A stretch of 64,000 nt of DNA from Artocarpus heterophyllus. Its lineage: Eukaryota > Streptophyta > Magnoliopsida > Rosales > Moraceae. Numbering within the stretch: the first letter of the stretch is position 1; each line of letters starts with the position of its first letter. Shown piece by piece: positions 1 through 12,431 of this stretch. The translations under genes were made by a program, and so were the position numbers. The stretch covers positions 1,798,001-1,862,000 of the forward strand of contig CM046345.1 of the NCBI GenBank assembly GCA_025403435.1, given 5' to 3'. The notes under the pieces were generated by a model. It was not told the DNA's origin and did no database searches. It was given only the letters and a program-made list of their open reading frames with translations.

Positions 1-1502
1 TCGCAAAGATTAGATTGACTTTACCCAATTAAATTGTTACTAATGTTAAACGAGTAAACGTACACTACAACAATGAAGCATCACTATCATAAAATTAACC
101 CAATGCAATTAGATCTTCCAACACAGTTACCTCGAGATTAGTGCTTCTCGCCATTATAACAAGAAATTATTCAGCAACAAAGTGCTTAAAAAAATTCAAT
201 AGAAAGTAAAGAGAAGAATCTTTCTTTCTTTCTTCTTTTTATATTATTTTTTTACATAGTCCTTGAACTGTTATGCTTTTAACTTTGAGTTTTAAATTCG
301 AGGGGTCGTTAAACTTTTATCTCTCTTTAAAAATAATACATGTACGGAAAAAGTTTTAATCTAAACCTTAAACTTTTTAAATGTCTCAAATTTAGTCTCT
401 CAACTATATAATATCACAAACTGTACAGAAATATTAGAAATAATTGTTGTAATGAAAAAAGATGGATGTCTAAAAGCGACACTCAAGATCTGAGTCATTT
501 TAAAGAAAAGTCCATACATTTAAATTCATTAACAATAAGCAAAACTAAAATATTATCAAGTTCCGCTTTATTTTTTGAACAAAAGATTAGGATTTTCTAA
601 ATCACAGTGTAAAGATCTAATATGTTATTTTTTAACCAAAATTGATACAAACCATTGATTCTAACCTATACAAGTTTAAGTATGATATGCCTCTAAGCTG
701 GTAGCTAACACCAGCGGCATTAACATAAAGCATTGCGTCGTTGATTGAAACTATTTGACACAATTGATGGCAATTCTATTTAATGATAACGAAAAGCAAC
801 GACATCAATTGATGATAAAAAAGACAGTAAAAAAGTCACGTGACAGAAAACGACAATAAAAGAATGGCATGAAAAACGACACCCAAAACCAAAACTGTGT
901 GGTCAATGAATATCGAATTTTCAAAACTAGCAACATTAACGGGTTTCAAACAAAGGTGGCTCAAACCGGGAGCCTATCTTCTATGAAAACGACAATAAAA
1001 GTTGTATTCTTCAAACACCAACAGCACATCTTTCATTAAACGACACGAGGTGACGACAACATGGAAAGAAAATAACAATAAAAGTTGCTGCTTTGCACCA
1101 CACCAAAGCCACCTCAAACATATGAGATACTAATCCAAGAGCGTTGTCAATAAGGGAAAACGACGGCAAACTCCCGCCGTTCACTTAGACACCAGGGACG
1201 TCCATGGGATGAAAACGACGATAATATGTCGTATTTCCATAACGACACAATATATTGTGTCGCTGATTTAAGAACGACACTACGAGAAGAAACGACAATT
1301 AAAGTTTGCCCACATACAACTGACAGACAAACAGACATATATCCCAAAGCCAAGTGCATTGTCAGTGTCATTCCCAAACGTCAATAACCGAACAAACGAC
1401 ATCAGAACTTGCGCCGTTTAGAGTCAATTAAAAACTTCCATCCCTGAAAGCTAATCTCTCACCCGAATTTTCTTCGCCACCCCGAGAGCTCGCTGGCGGC
1501 GA
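1..1502. other. Intergenic region with AACGAC-rich tract and a possible CACTA terminus
   Basis: No gene is visible. Bases 780-1410 carry about a dozen copies of AACGAC or close variants, often inside AAACGACAATAAAAG-like units. A CACTACAACAA string at about 64-74 resembles the end of a CACTA (En/Spm) transposon, whose subterminal regions are rich in short repeats, but no matching opposite end was found. The last 100 bases are the presumed promoter and 5' leader of the F-box gene. Confidence 0.4.
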
Positions 1503-4500
1503 ATGGGCCCCACTCCGGCCGGAGGAAAGAAGAGGCATGGAGGTCCGACCGCAGTCCACTCTCTCGACCACGACATCCTCTGCATCGTCTTCTCCTTCCT
1601 CGACCTCTTCGACCTCGTCCGCTCCTCCGTTGTCTGCAAATCCTGGTACCTCCTCTCTCTCTCCTAATTTTCTCTCTCTATCTGGAATTGGAAGTTCAAA
1701 ATCGAAAATTTGGGTCGTTGTTGTTGAAGGAATGCGATTATCAGCAAGTCTAAGCTGCTCCAAGTCTTATACTTGAAGCAGAGGAAGAAGATGGGTCTCG
1801 TGGGTTTCTCCGAGAGTTCGGAGAAGTCGTTGAATGTTTGTTTGGAGGAAATAGCTATGCAACGTCACCGGTTAGCCTTGCATGAAGGAGAGATTGGTGT
1901 TCATCAATGGAAAGGCCATTCTCTGGGGTAAATTTCATTGATTTTTCTCCAATATTTTCAATCTATATTGTCAAAAGTTAGAGATTTGTCTTCCTTTTCT
2001 TTCAAATGTATTTATACACCTTTTTTTGCTTGCCTCGTATATGGATTTCAAAACCTTAAAAAAAAGTCCAATTTTTTGTATTTATATGTTGAATATATCA
2101 TGTGTTTTGAATTTTTAATGAACTTCTAGTTTTGGATACTTTCTACTTTCTGTTAAATGTCAAATTGTTGAAAAGTTAAAAGCTTTGTCAAGTTCTTATG
2201 CAATTAACAGACTTTTCTTGCCTCATATTTTCATTTATGCATTTTGCTTTGGTGTTAAGCTTTCGCGTTAAACATCAGCTTAGATCGTAGTATATGCTTA
2301 GCCGTTAAGGTTGTAAAACTTTGCCCATAACGAAGTTGTCGGACTCTATGAGAATGTTGGACCGGTTGCTGTGTTGGATTTCATGTGTTCTAACTTTGAT
2401 TTCTTTAGGGTGAAGCAGTGCCGAATGAAGATGGGATTGCTTCTTACTGGTGTTGGTGATAAGGTAACGCCTAATTTAGATACATGAGTTACAAGAGACA
2501 AATCAAATTTCCAAAAATTTTTGCCGCCTTATATTTAGTTAGTTAAGCAACATTTACTTGTCTTTACACGAAAAGGGCGACTCTAACATTAAGGCTGATA
2601 TGATGGAGACATATTCACAGAGTGTGATTTTAATTGTATGTATGGTTTTAGATAAGTGTCTTGTGTAGAATCTTTTTGTTTTACTAATGGCAATCATCAC
2701 AGTTCTCCTGAGCTTATCCTGTTCTTGTACTGTCATTTCTTTCTTGATAAGTGAAGCTGTTTGGTTCTTATTAGCTCTTCCCAGGCCCTCATGGTACAAC
2801 TTCTTCTCTCCATTTAGGATAATTATTTTTCTGTTTGATGGATTTTGGTACTAAAATCTAGATCTTATTTAAACGTCTTCATATTTATTTGCATTATCCT
2901 TTTATGAAGTATTCTGCATCAGAAGTTTACTTAAAAAAAAAAAAATTAACGTGGCTCTTGTACTAGGTTATGCGTCTTTGGTCAGTAGAGAATTATAAAT
3001 GCATACAAGAATACTCGACATCGGACACAGCCTCTCTAGTTGACTTTGATTTCGATGAGAGCAAGGTAAAATGGCTTGCGTAATTGCTACACCACATTCT
3101 TAACCAACAGTTCATTTGTATTGTATGCTAACGTTATTTTGATATTTTCTGTATAGCTTGATTAGCTTATAATTATTGTTGGTAAGCATGGAATTCTTCT
3201 ATTTGGCATTTTCCATTCCTATGTTTGTAACCTTTTGTTTGTTTGTTGTTGTTGTTGTTTTTTTTTTTTTTTTTTTTTAATATGGACTTATAGATTGTTG
3301 GATTGCTTGGTACTCGTATATGTATATGGAGGCGAAGTGGGACAAAAAGTATATTTCCTTCCCGTGAGGGTACCTTTGCTAAGGGTCTATGTATGCGGTA
3401 TGCTGATCGATGGTCCTTTTATCTCGGTTTTGTTGCAAGTTCTTGGTTTGTCACATTGTCAGCATGAATTAAGATGCATAATATAAAGCTGGAATTAGAA
3501 ACAATGAATAAGAAACAATGCGACCTGTTTTGCATATTGCCCTGGAAACCCGGCATTGGATGATTAATTCTTTTGACCTTATGTTTAGTCCAATCCAAGT
3601 AAATGTGTTCTGGCTTAATTTTGGTAATACGCAACTTTAATTTGCTTCCAATTCTTTTACCCTGTAGTATTTTTCTTTGTTTATAGTTACTTTGATCCAG
3701 AGGCTGTGGTTGGGTGTGAAGATGGAACTGCTCGTGTATTTGACATGTACAGTAAGAGATGTTCTCGAATAATTAGGTAGGCATATGAGAAATGTTCAAA
3801 TATTGATGCCCTAAATAAAATTTTTTTGCATCTGATTAACCATCTCTCTCTCTCTCTCTCTCTCCTGTGGTTTATTTTGCAAAGAAGTTCGAAAGTTTCT
3901 AATGAACGGACTTATGTGATGTTATTTTTCTTTTTGCAGGATGCATGGTGGGCCAGTAACATGCTTAGATTTGAGAGATGATCAATTAATAATCAGCGGT
4001 TCCTCTCTTGGCAGTGTCTCCATATCAGGTGTCTTATCCGATCAACGGGTAGCGAAGCTAAGATCAAGAAATTCTTCAGGTTTTGGGGTCTTCCTACCAC
4101 TTAGGGATGTTATGCTTCTTTTGGAATATTACTTGGTTTTATACAACATATATTGACTAATGCGGGTTTTTTTGCTCAAGATACAAAGCCTAACTTTAAT
4201 TTTTTTACTTTCCCCCCAGACTTGAGGGCTTTGTGTTTCAACCCAAGCTCCCACCTGTTGTTTGCTGGATCTACTGCTGGTTACACTACTTGCTGGGACT
4301 TCAGGTGTGTACTATAGTACGAGCTCTAGATAACATGTTATATCTTGAATGTCCCTCGATAAGTTCTTCTAAAGTCGATAATCTTAGAATTCATAATCCA
4401 CTTTCTCTGTTACATCTTATAGGACAATGAAAATTTTGTGGGAAAAACGAGTAAGTCCGAACGTCATATACTCCTTACAACATATTCGAAATGACAGGTC

Positions 4501-4783
4501 GACTTTAGTTGTCGGAGGAATAGATGGTGTGCTACGTATTATAAACCAGAACACAGGTGAAGTTCTTTCCAGCATAGTTTTGGAAAGCAACACATTATCG
4601 GGCTCTCAGGGAAATTATGGAGTCGTCGAGAAAGCAAAAGGGCGAAGGCTTGCGGAAGATACCCACATCGACAGTGTTCCTAGAAGCGCTCGACCTCCCA
4701 TTACTTGCTTGACCGTTGGGATGGAGAAGGTAGTCACCACACACAACGGCAAGTACATCAGAATTTGGAAATTCAGAAATTGA
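1503..4783 (+). CDS. F-box and WD40-repeat protein, nine exons
   Basis: Predicted 424-residue adaptor of an SCF ubiquitin ligase: the F-box would bind SKP1 and the WD40 blades would choose the target. Exons read as 1503-1645, 1730-1927, 2409-2463, 2967-3065, 3294-3397, 3687-3776, 3940-4079, 4220-4304 and 4423-4783. Every border is GT/AG and the phases join without a shift. The F-box is at about residues 19-50 (SLDHDILCIVFSFLDLFDLV, then VVCKSW completed across the first intron). WD-like strands follow: VMRLWSVENY, GCEDGTARVFDM, GSTAGYTTCWDFR, GGIDGVLRI and a final GKYIRIWKF. The layout recalls an Arabidopsis F-box/WD40 protein I remember as At3g52030. Its substrate is unknown. Intron 6 holds a CT microsatellite at about 3844-3864, and intron 4 ends beside a long T run. 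Confidence 0.9.
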
Positions 4784-5386
4784 GATACCATTCTTCATTT
4801 GTACTCAAGATAGCATTTATTTATTTATTTTGTTTGTTTCTGACTTTAGATTTAGTTGATTTTACAGTGTTATGAACGCTTTGCATAAGTTCAAGAGGGT
4901 ACATCAGACAAGTAAATTGTGATTTGTGTTCTTAAAAACCATAATGTCTTCTTATAGTTCTTTCTTAATTAGATGGACCAAGTTTCAGAACAAGGATATT
5001 ATGTTACAAACAACATTTGAATGTAATGTAATGTATTATCGTTTGTAACATAACGTTGCCGTTTTTTCAAATTTGTGTTCCTCCTATTTTTCCCTTTTAA
5101 TATTTACATTATCCTCCCCAAAATTTTGTGGTTTACAAGTTATTGATATTTGCAATTTATTAACGTTGTCGTCAATATTAGTGTCTTTTTCTAGAAAAAT
5201 GTCGTTTCCGTTTTGTTGTCCTCTGTTGGAAAAGTCAACATTTTTTAGATTTTTCTTTGGCAATTTTTGCAGTGAAAACTAAAAAAGATACCCAACGATC
5301 GATGTCTATTTTTTAATCATCAAATTTTTTTTAAAAAAAAGGATTTTAGTCACGTTTAATGATTTTTAAACACCCACCACTAGTGA
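4784..5386. other. Intergenic region after the F-box gene
   Basis: Presumed 3' UTR of the F-box/WD40 gene (from 4784) followed by A+T-rich sequence. I see no coding sequence or clear repeat until the hAT-type element starts at 5395. Confidence 0.5.
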
Positions 5387-5394
5387 AGGTTCCC

Positions 5395-6093
5395 TAAGGC
5401 TGGCATTTTGGGTCAATGGGTTGGGTTTGGGTCGGGTTGAGCTCTTATATAAACAGTTAATACGTCAACTCAAACCCGACCGGTGACCCAACAGGTCAAA
5501 AAAATCCCAACCTAGACACGACCTGATGTGTAGACGGGTTGACCCGACCCGACCCGTGCAACCTGTCAATATAATACTTTGTACATGTTCGTGTTGACAC
5601 GACACACTGACCTGTTAAACCCGATAGACCTGTAACACGATAGACCCAATAATAAGCCTATAAAATAAACAATAACTCAACAAAACAAAACCATAAAAAA
5701 AGTTAACAAAATATTGTATAAGTTTAACAAAAACAAATATGCTAGAAATTAGAATCATGTCAAGTTGGATATACAACAAATGTTAGACTAATTTGACACA
5801 TTAAAATTAATTTCAGGTTAGATGGGTTACATTAAGGTCATACGAGTTCAATTTGGATTACACGGATTGATTAATAATTTTCAGGTTAATTTTCAAGTCA
5901 ACCTTATTTCGACACATTTATGGCAGGTTATTTCGGGTTGATTCGGGTTGACCTGAACCCAACCCTTTTTTTATGCGGGTCAGACAGATTCAACCCAATT
6001 CTAACCCGAGGCCTATTTTTTCAACCCTAACCTGTATTTTTCATGTTAGGTTTGTGTTGTATCATTATGTCTTGACCTAAATTGTCAGCCCTA
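5395..6093. mobile_element. Non-autonomous hAT-type DNA transposon, 699 bp, complete with target duplication
   Basis: The ends form an imperfect terminal inverted repeat: TAAGGCTGGCATTTTGGGTC on the left and, as reverse complement of the right end, TAGGGCTGACAATTTAGGTC. Exact 8-bp direct repeats AGGTTCCC flank it at 5387-5394 and 6094-6101. An 8-bp duplication is the hAT signature. The subterminal parts are packed with GGGTTGACCCG and GACCCGACCC palindromic motifs; the middle is A+T-rich. No transposase reading frame is present, so it would have been moved in trans. Similar GGGTCGGGTT-rich hAT derivatives are common in plant genomes. Confidence 0.85.
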
Positions 6094-6139
6094 AGGTTCC
6101 CACAGGAGGAGAAGTTCCTCTTTCCTCTTAGCGCTTGAT

Positions 6140-6345
6140 ATTGTGGTTTTAAACCTAGCGCCAGTTGTTGTCGTTTATTAATTACTGTCGTTGGTATGTT
6201 TTAGATTGTCGTTCGGTTGTGCTCGTATTGCCTTTTTTGGAGATGACGTCGTTTTCTTATCGTCGTTTGTGAATATTGGGCTTTTTGTTGGGCTTTGAAA
6301 CCCAACCAAACCCATTACATAGCCCACTATCAAATCCAATCCAAT
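6140..6345 (+). promoter_or_regulatory. Putative NAA10 promoter with TGGGCT/AGCCCA (site II-like) boxes
   Basis: TGGGCT occurs at 6277-6282 and 6289-6294, and AGCCCA at 6321-6326. Such boxes are typical of plant promoters for translation-related genes bound by TCP factors. A TGACGTC site lies at about 6244-6250. Bases 6145-6265 also carry five GTCGTT copies, the same hexamer that marks other intergenic tracts here. The promoter role is inferred from position and motifs. Confidence 0.45.
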
Positions 6346-6483
6346 TAGGCCTTGCTTCGTCCTTCTCTCTCTTTCTCCCTGAACTCCTCTTCTTCAACCT
6401 CACAACCAAAATCAATCCAATCTCTCCCAAGGAAGAAAACCCTAAGAAACCCTAGAATCTCCAGTTACCCCAACCAATCAATA

Positions 6484-7095
6484 ATGGTGTGCATACGCAA
6501 GGCGACGATCGACGACCTACTGGCGATGCAAGCCTGCAACCTCTTCTGCCTCCCGGAGAACTACCAGATGAAGTACTACCTCTACCACATCCTCTCATGG
6601 CCGCAGCTCCTCTACGTCGCCGAGGACTACAACGGCCGAATCGTCGGCTACGTCCTCGCCAAGATGGAGGAGGAGAGCAACGAGTGCCACGGCCACATCA
6701 CCTCCCTTGCCGTCCTCCGTACCCACCGCAAGCTCGGCCTGGCCACCAAACTCATGAGCGCCGCACAGAACGCCATGGAACAGGTCTTCGGAGCTGAGTA
6801 CGTTTCTCTCCATGTCCGCAAGAGCAACAGAGCCGCTTTCAATCTTTATACTGAAACCCTAGGGTACAAGATTCATGATGTGGAGGCGAAGTATTATGCT
6901 GATGGAGAAGACGCGTATGATATGAGGAAGGAGTTGAAAGGGAAGAAGAGCCATGGACATGGAGGTCATAGTCATGGTCATGGTCATGGTCATGGACATG
7001 GACATCATCACCATCATCATCATGAGCATGGCGGTGGATGTTGCTCTGGAGAGGCTAAAGCGGTCACTGCAAAGGTGGAATCGAAATCCGGCTGA
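6484..7095 (+). CDS. NAA10: N-alpha-acetyltransferase 10, catalytic subunit of NatA
   Basis: A 203-residue GNAT-fold enzyme that transfers acetyl from acetyl-CoA to the N-terminus of nascent proteins after methionine removal, on the ribosome with its NAA15 partner. The start is the ATG at 6484 ([20 protein letters not shown]); the frame is open upstream but has no earlier ATG. The NatA-typical segment [20 protein letters not shown] is at about 23-42 and the acetyl-CoA loop RKLGLA at about 80-85, followed by [17 protein letters not shown]. Sequence up to about residue 155 is nearly the plant consensus. The tail is a His/Gly run ([10 protein letters not shown], then seven His) ending in a GGGCC stretch. 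The gene is intronless in this window. It follows the F-box gene on the same strand by 1.7 kb that includes the hAT element. Confidence 0.97.
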   Translation: MVCIRKATIDDLLAMQACNLFCLPENYQMKYYLYHILSWPQLLYVAEDYNGRIVGYVLAKMEEESNECHGHITSLAVLRTHRKLGLATKLMSAAQNAMEQVFGAEYVSLHVRKSNRAAFNLYTETLGYKIHDVEAKYYADGEDAYDMRKELKGKKSHGHGGHSHGHGHGHGHGHHHHHHHEHGGGCCSGEAKAVTAKVESKSG

Positions 7096-8030
7096 GGAAT
7101 GGTGAAGACACAGTTGTGGTAGAAAAAATCAAATCTTTCTTTTTGATTTTTAATTAATTATCGGATTATTGTGTTTTGATGACTAAATAATGAACTTTTG
7201 GGATTGAGGAAGTTAAAGGTTGTGTTTTTATCAAGCTTCTGATGTAGAATTAGCTGAATCATGTATGTACCATTTGTGTTCCGAATATATTATGGTCATT
7301 TTGACAAAAGCTTTTTATATGGTTTAAAGTACTGTTTTGGTCTATCTTGAGCTAGAGTTGGTTTTTTTTCTGTCAATTGGATTGTGTCTTGATGATACGT
7401 GTACTCTATGTTCTTTGACTATATTTGTGTCACTTTGGTCTTTGGCTAAGCTTTATGTGATTTCAGTAATCTTTTTTTTTTTTTTTTGGTGTGCTTTTGC
7501 TTGAGTTAGAATTGGTTCTTCTATTAATGAAGGGCATGTTTTTATCAATTTGTAAGGCACTGTAATCAGAGAGGAAAAGGGGTCTGGAGAGAGAGAAAGA
7601 GAGAGGAAGGGAATCAAACGTTTGATCCAAGTGTGGACTTGCTCGTTAGGTATTGAAATTTGATTGTTATTTAAGTAGGTAAATATATGAATGGAAAGAA
7701 TGGGAAACACTCCTGTCATTGTCTTTCATTAGTTGTGTGAGCATGTCTTGTTGTTTATTGACTTGCTAGGGCTTTTGGTAACATTGTTGGAAATGCGAGT
7801 TAGAACGATAAGTACCGTAGCATGTGAGAGTGAGAGCTACATATTGTTCATAGTTGGACGGTGTAAAGTGTAAAGCTTTTGCCAAACGCCCTCCTTAAAT
7901 TGATTACGATGTGATTGTGCTTCAATGCACACTTGGAAACGGCCTTTTGGTGGGAACTAGGAAGTTGGGAATTTAGATATCGACTTGATGTAGTCTAGCA
8001 ATATAGAAGATAATGGTATTTTCTTGATAG
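7096..8030. other. NAA10 3' UTR and intergenic sequence
   Basis: Presumed 3' UTR for the first 200-300 bases, then T-rich sequence with a GAGAGA-rich stretch at about 7584-7610. No gene is seen. Confidence 0.5.
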
Positions 8031-9790
8031 GAGTTGATAATCATAGTCTGCAATTATTTAGGTGATAATTGCTATTTCACCATTCGCAACCGTTGTTCCA
8101 TGTTGCTTAAATTGCTCTCTCGAACTTTTTTTTTTTTTTTTTTGTGTATAACCAATCTAATTGTTGCTTTATGTCTAGCGTGGCTAGTTTTGGTATTGGT
8201 GTTGATTATGACTCCCTTTTTTTTTTTTTTTGGTTTATCGTTTTTGTTCACTCTCTGTCTATCTACATCTTACTCAATCTCAATGTATAGTTTTATTTTT
8301 ATATTTTATTGTTTTATTATCATTTTGACATTTTCCATCCTTATGTTTCTTAACTTCTTTTTCATTTTTTTGTTGTTTTCAATTGATGTCGTTTCTGTAT
8401 GTTGTCGTTCTTTTATTGTGGCGGTTGTGTCGTTTTTATAAATTTTCATGGATCTTTGCATTTCGATTTATTGTCTAATCCTTACTGTTTAAGTTCTATT
8501 TTTCTGTCCGCTTTTGATAGTTGTCGTTTTAAGCTCATTGTCGTTTATATTTAGTAACCAAATAGGTTGTCTTTTTCTGACCTTTTTCGTTTCCCAATTA
8601 TGTCATAATCTAGTTATTTCTGTTTTCGCAATTCCTATTTATTTATTTATACAGAGTTTTTGCACTTCATTGTTTATCATGGAGTCGCTTTTTATTGTCG
8701 TTATCTTATTAATATATGTATTTCTCGCTTAGTTGTCGCAAGACTGGTTAGATTGTTGTCGTTTGTACAACTATATTATTTATTTGTTGACGTCGTTTGT
8801 CTTTATTATTGTTTCCCTGTCTTAATTGCTGATTTTTTTTTCCAGTGTTTTCCCAACTAAAGTCACTTTTAAGGCAGCGTCGTTTATCTGCGAATTGCGC
8901 TGTGTCGTTTCCCTAGATGATTGTAATTGTTGCAGTATACTGAATTTTTTTAGGTGTAATTATGCTAAAGTTTTGTTATTTGCTGCTGCCACTTTAAAGT
9001 ACCTTAAGGTCAGAATTTTCACAAAATCTTATATATTAATTTTTAAAAAATTTGAAAGCAACCTTAAGAACAGGTGAAAAAGTAGGCTTATATTTTACCC
9101 TCTTCCTCTTACCTCTTTCAATGGTAATCTTCATCAATTTTCTGTCCCTCTTCTCCGTTTATGGGCTTTCACTTTTCAATTCCATTTTTTACTTTATCGA
9201 TTAAAAAACTTATGTTGTTTCGGTTTCAATCATGTCGTTGTTTTTGTATATTGTAATGTCCTTTTCTTATTCTTTTGTCGATGACTGGTGTGATGTTTTA
9301 AGGGGTAAATATGTCAGTGTGCATTCTAATTTTTTTTTTTCCCGGGGAAATAAAAGACAAATAGTTTCTTAATCTAACCAATTTTTTTGGACACCCATAT
9401 TTTTAATAATTTCGTTTTGGAATTCTTGTCGTTTATTTCTAATCTCGGTTACAACCGACTTGAAGGTTCATTGGTCTTCTACGAGATCTCAAGACCTAAT
9501 TATTTTTTACTTCACCTCGCTTTCTGGTATTATTGGCGTTTTATTTTTTGGCCTTTTGTCCTTGTTGTGTTGGCATTTCTAATTATCGTTTTCCCAACCA
9601 TTTTATCGTTCTCAGACTTTTTCCGTTGAAAGTCTCGTTTCCCATCCCACCCGCTGTCTTTTTTGTGTATTGTCGTTTCTCTGCGATATTCCTGGCTAAT
9701 CTTGCCGTTGTTTGATTCTATTGTCGTTGTCTTAGCTTACTGTCGTTTTCTTGTGTATTGTCGTTTTGTATGATTGTGGTCGTTTATGCC
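8030..9790. repeat. T-rich tract dense in GTCGTT hexamers
   Basis: About eighteen copies of GTCGTT, most as TTGTCGTTT or TGTCGTTT, are scattered irregularly between 8386 and 9785. Reading frames here translate to Phe/Leu-rich nonsense caused by T runs, and no conserved protein is seen. The hexamer recurs as AACGAC at 780-1410 and 52870-53670, as GTCGTT at 6145-6265, and in both orientations at 23590-24000. It looks like decayed subterminal repeat sequence of a DNA transposon family, which is an inference. Confidence 0.5.
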
Positions 9791-11159
9791 ATTGACATCA
9801 CTGATTTGACGTCAGAATCTCTTCTAATCTGATATTTGGAACAGGTATCTGATTTCTAAGGTGTTTAGCAAATGTGCTTACAACTTTGGTTATAGTTACT
9901 AAATAGTATAAAGCTCTTAATTATATATCTTATTGATTTTACGTCAGAATCTAAACATCCTAATGTTTTATCATAATTAGTTTGGTTGCTTCTGGAATCG
10001 TTGAAATTTTTATCCCATTTTTGGAATTCTAACATTGAAGAAACCTCATGGTACATGTTAGACAATTCAATTTCCCTCTCTCTCTCTCTCTCGTTTCTCT
10101 TCACGAAATAGTAGTGGAGTTCAGGATCTTAGCTAACAAAAAAATATATTCTCATCTTTATCTGGAAAAGCAAGAAATATTTGGATTCTAACCAAGAAAC
10201 TTCTCATATCCAACCAACCACGTGAGACCCATAGAGTGTGAGAACTCTTGACTCCTAATGGTTTCTGGAGATGCTCTATAACCCTCTGGATAAATCCCAT
10301 GCCACAAAATCACTAACGTAAAAAAAAAAAAAAATGTAAACGTTATAATCATGCCTAGAAATTAGAATAATCAATAAATTGAACAACTATGTAAAAATGC
10401 CAAGTTGGTGGCAGTCATTATCGACCTTGTTCCCATCTTTAGAATTGTTGACAAAAGCAAGCAAACTTTTCATTTAACCAATCAGAAATGGTTCTGTGGG
10501 ACCTATTGTCATGAGAATTATGTCAAACAGATTCCTTTAGCATTTTGCCTGTGATTTAATGGAGTGGAATTAGAAAGGCAATGAAGTAAAGTTTGATTAG
10601 ATCCCCAATATTTTAAACAAGAGCTTGCCAATAAATGAAGCCTTATAGAAGAGATTTTCAACTTTGGATAGATACAATCTAACAAGTTTGTTGGAATATG
10701 GAGTCAGATTTTTATTTTATTTTATTTTTTTTTTTGCATATGTTGGTATAATTGAGAGTGGGATTTTGCATGATGGGTAAACACGTATAAAGGTACTAAC
10801 ATATGTTGTAGGATACTTTCTTCCCCATACACGCAACTTTAAGCACGTTTTAAGAGTAAAAGTGGAACAAATTTTTAATAATGTATAGTTTTAGCTACAG
10901 AATTTGGCACTATTAACTAGCGGGCTCTTTTTTTTTTTTTTTAGCTCCATTTTCAAAAGAGCTTTTTATTGAAAGCAAAATATCAAAAGTGGATATATTT
11001 ATTCCTTCTATTTTGGAGTATATATTCATATTAATAAAATATGTTCCCGTTTCAAAAAAAAAAATCAAAAGTAGATGTATATATACTGCGTGTTTTATGT
11101 TGTATAAAGTAAGTAGAGGGCGGGAAGCATCGTAATCACTCTTTAAACAATCATTCAGG
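9791..11159. other. Intergenic, A+T-rich
   Basis: No gene recognised. A CT microsatellite lies at about 10075-10092 and poly-T runs at about 10720 and 10928. Nothing else stands out. Confidence 0.5.
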
Positions 11160-11322
11160 GGGTGTTTGGCAGTGGTTTATTCCCACTACAATCTCAGTTA
11201 TAAACAGTGTAAAATTTTCATATATTACAATAACAATAAAAAAATATACTATGATATAAAACTCTCACATGCTATAGTAAAAATGTTACCACCATTAACT
11301 TTTACCACCTTTTCAAACACCC
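11160..11322. mobile_element. MITE-like element, 163 bp
   Basis: Terminal inverted repeats: GGGTGTTTGGCAGTGG on the left; the reverse complement of the right end is GGGTGTTTGAAAAGGTGG. The interior contains ATAAAACTCTCACATGCTAT, shared with elements at 17036, 24038 and 45090. No coding sequence, and no clear target duplication was identified. Confidence 0.55.
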
Positions 11323-12431
11323 TATCAATCTTGGACTGCCGCACTTTCTATATTTATGGGGCCTATGCAATGTAATAAATTAAAAAAAGAAAAGAAAAAG
11401 AAAAGCAGTTATTTTGAATTGAAACAACTCTAGTTAACAAAACACATTCAAAATCTGTCTTATCATAGGATTGTTAAAGTGGAGCAACATTAAAGTAGGA
11501 ACTTTCCTGGAAATTAAAAATTGAAAAAACAATAAATTTATGGTTTTGTACGTCAAATTAATTCTTCAACATATCTTAGATATATCATGTTAAGTTCCAT
11601 ACGATAAAGACATAATAAATAGAACCCCTTATGAAAGTGATTCTGTATTGATATTAAATAGCTACATATATTCACTTCCGTCACGCATGGGGAATCGTAG
11701 TGATTTACAATTATAAGATTAGTACATCAGAATTTAGAACATTAAAAAAATAGAAAAATAAAGCACCAAATCAAGGTAGTCTCAGAGTTCAACCATTTCC
11801 GCTAGGCTGCAACATTAATTCTTTAATCCCACCCAACAGACACACTATCAGTTAAGTAATTAATTTAAACACAAAATAACAAAGAAGAACACCTCATGGA
11901 GATTCTAATCAGATCACATAGAATTAAATAATCAATAATTACAGAAAATAATTGGTGGGTCATATTGAGCTGGGAAAAACAATAAATAATGGTGGGACTT
12001 TTCAACATGGAATATGCTAAAACTATATGAGAATATTTTAATAATTATAGGGGGGGACCTGGACAGGGCCAAAATAGCAAAAATGCCCTTTGCTATTTCA
12101 CAGCCTTGTTGAATGGAGTCTCACTAATTGGTTCTCATTTCCTTCAAAAGCCATACTCCCTTTTTTGGTTCAACTTCAAAATTGAAACAATACTACTACA
12201 AGCATTGTTCAATAATTTTAACTTGAGTTTCAATTTCCTTGTTTGATCTCTTTGAACCCCATTTTGAGACTGAGCATCCATGATATGGTACAAACTTTAG
12301 AAAAGCATGGTCAAGCTAAAAAAAAAGCACCTAATGCTTGTACAATTTTCATGTACCACATGGAATGGTCACATCTTTGGTTGGTTACCAGTGATAAATA
12401 GCATTGTTGCTCGCCTCTTAAATCATTTGTG
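11323..12431. other. Intergenic, downstream of the transporter gene
   Basis: A+T-rich sequence without a recognisable gene. The part nearest 12431 is presumably the 3' UTR of the minus-strand transporter-like gene. Confidence 0.5.

Noticed and set aside
6352..6483. N-terminal extension of NAA10 (open frame upstream of the ATG at 6484)
   Set aside because: The upstream codon is TTG, not ATG, and the sequence does not fit NAA10. The conserved protein starts MVCIRKAT at 6484.
8034..9715. Several hydrophobic open frames on the + strand, possible membrane proteins
   Set aside because: They come from T-rich, GTCGTT-rich DNA, overlap in conflicting frames and show no conserved motif.
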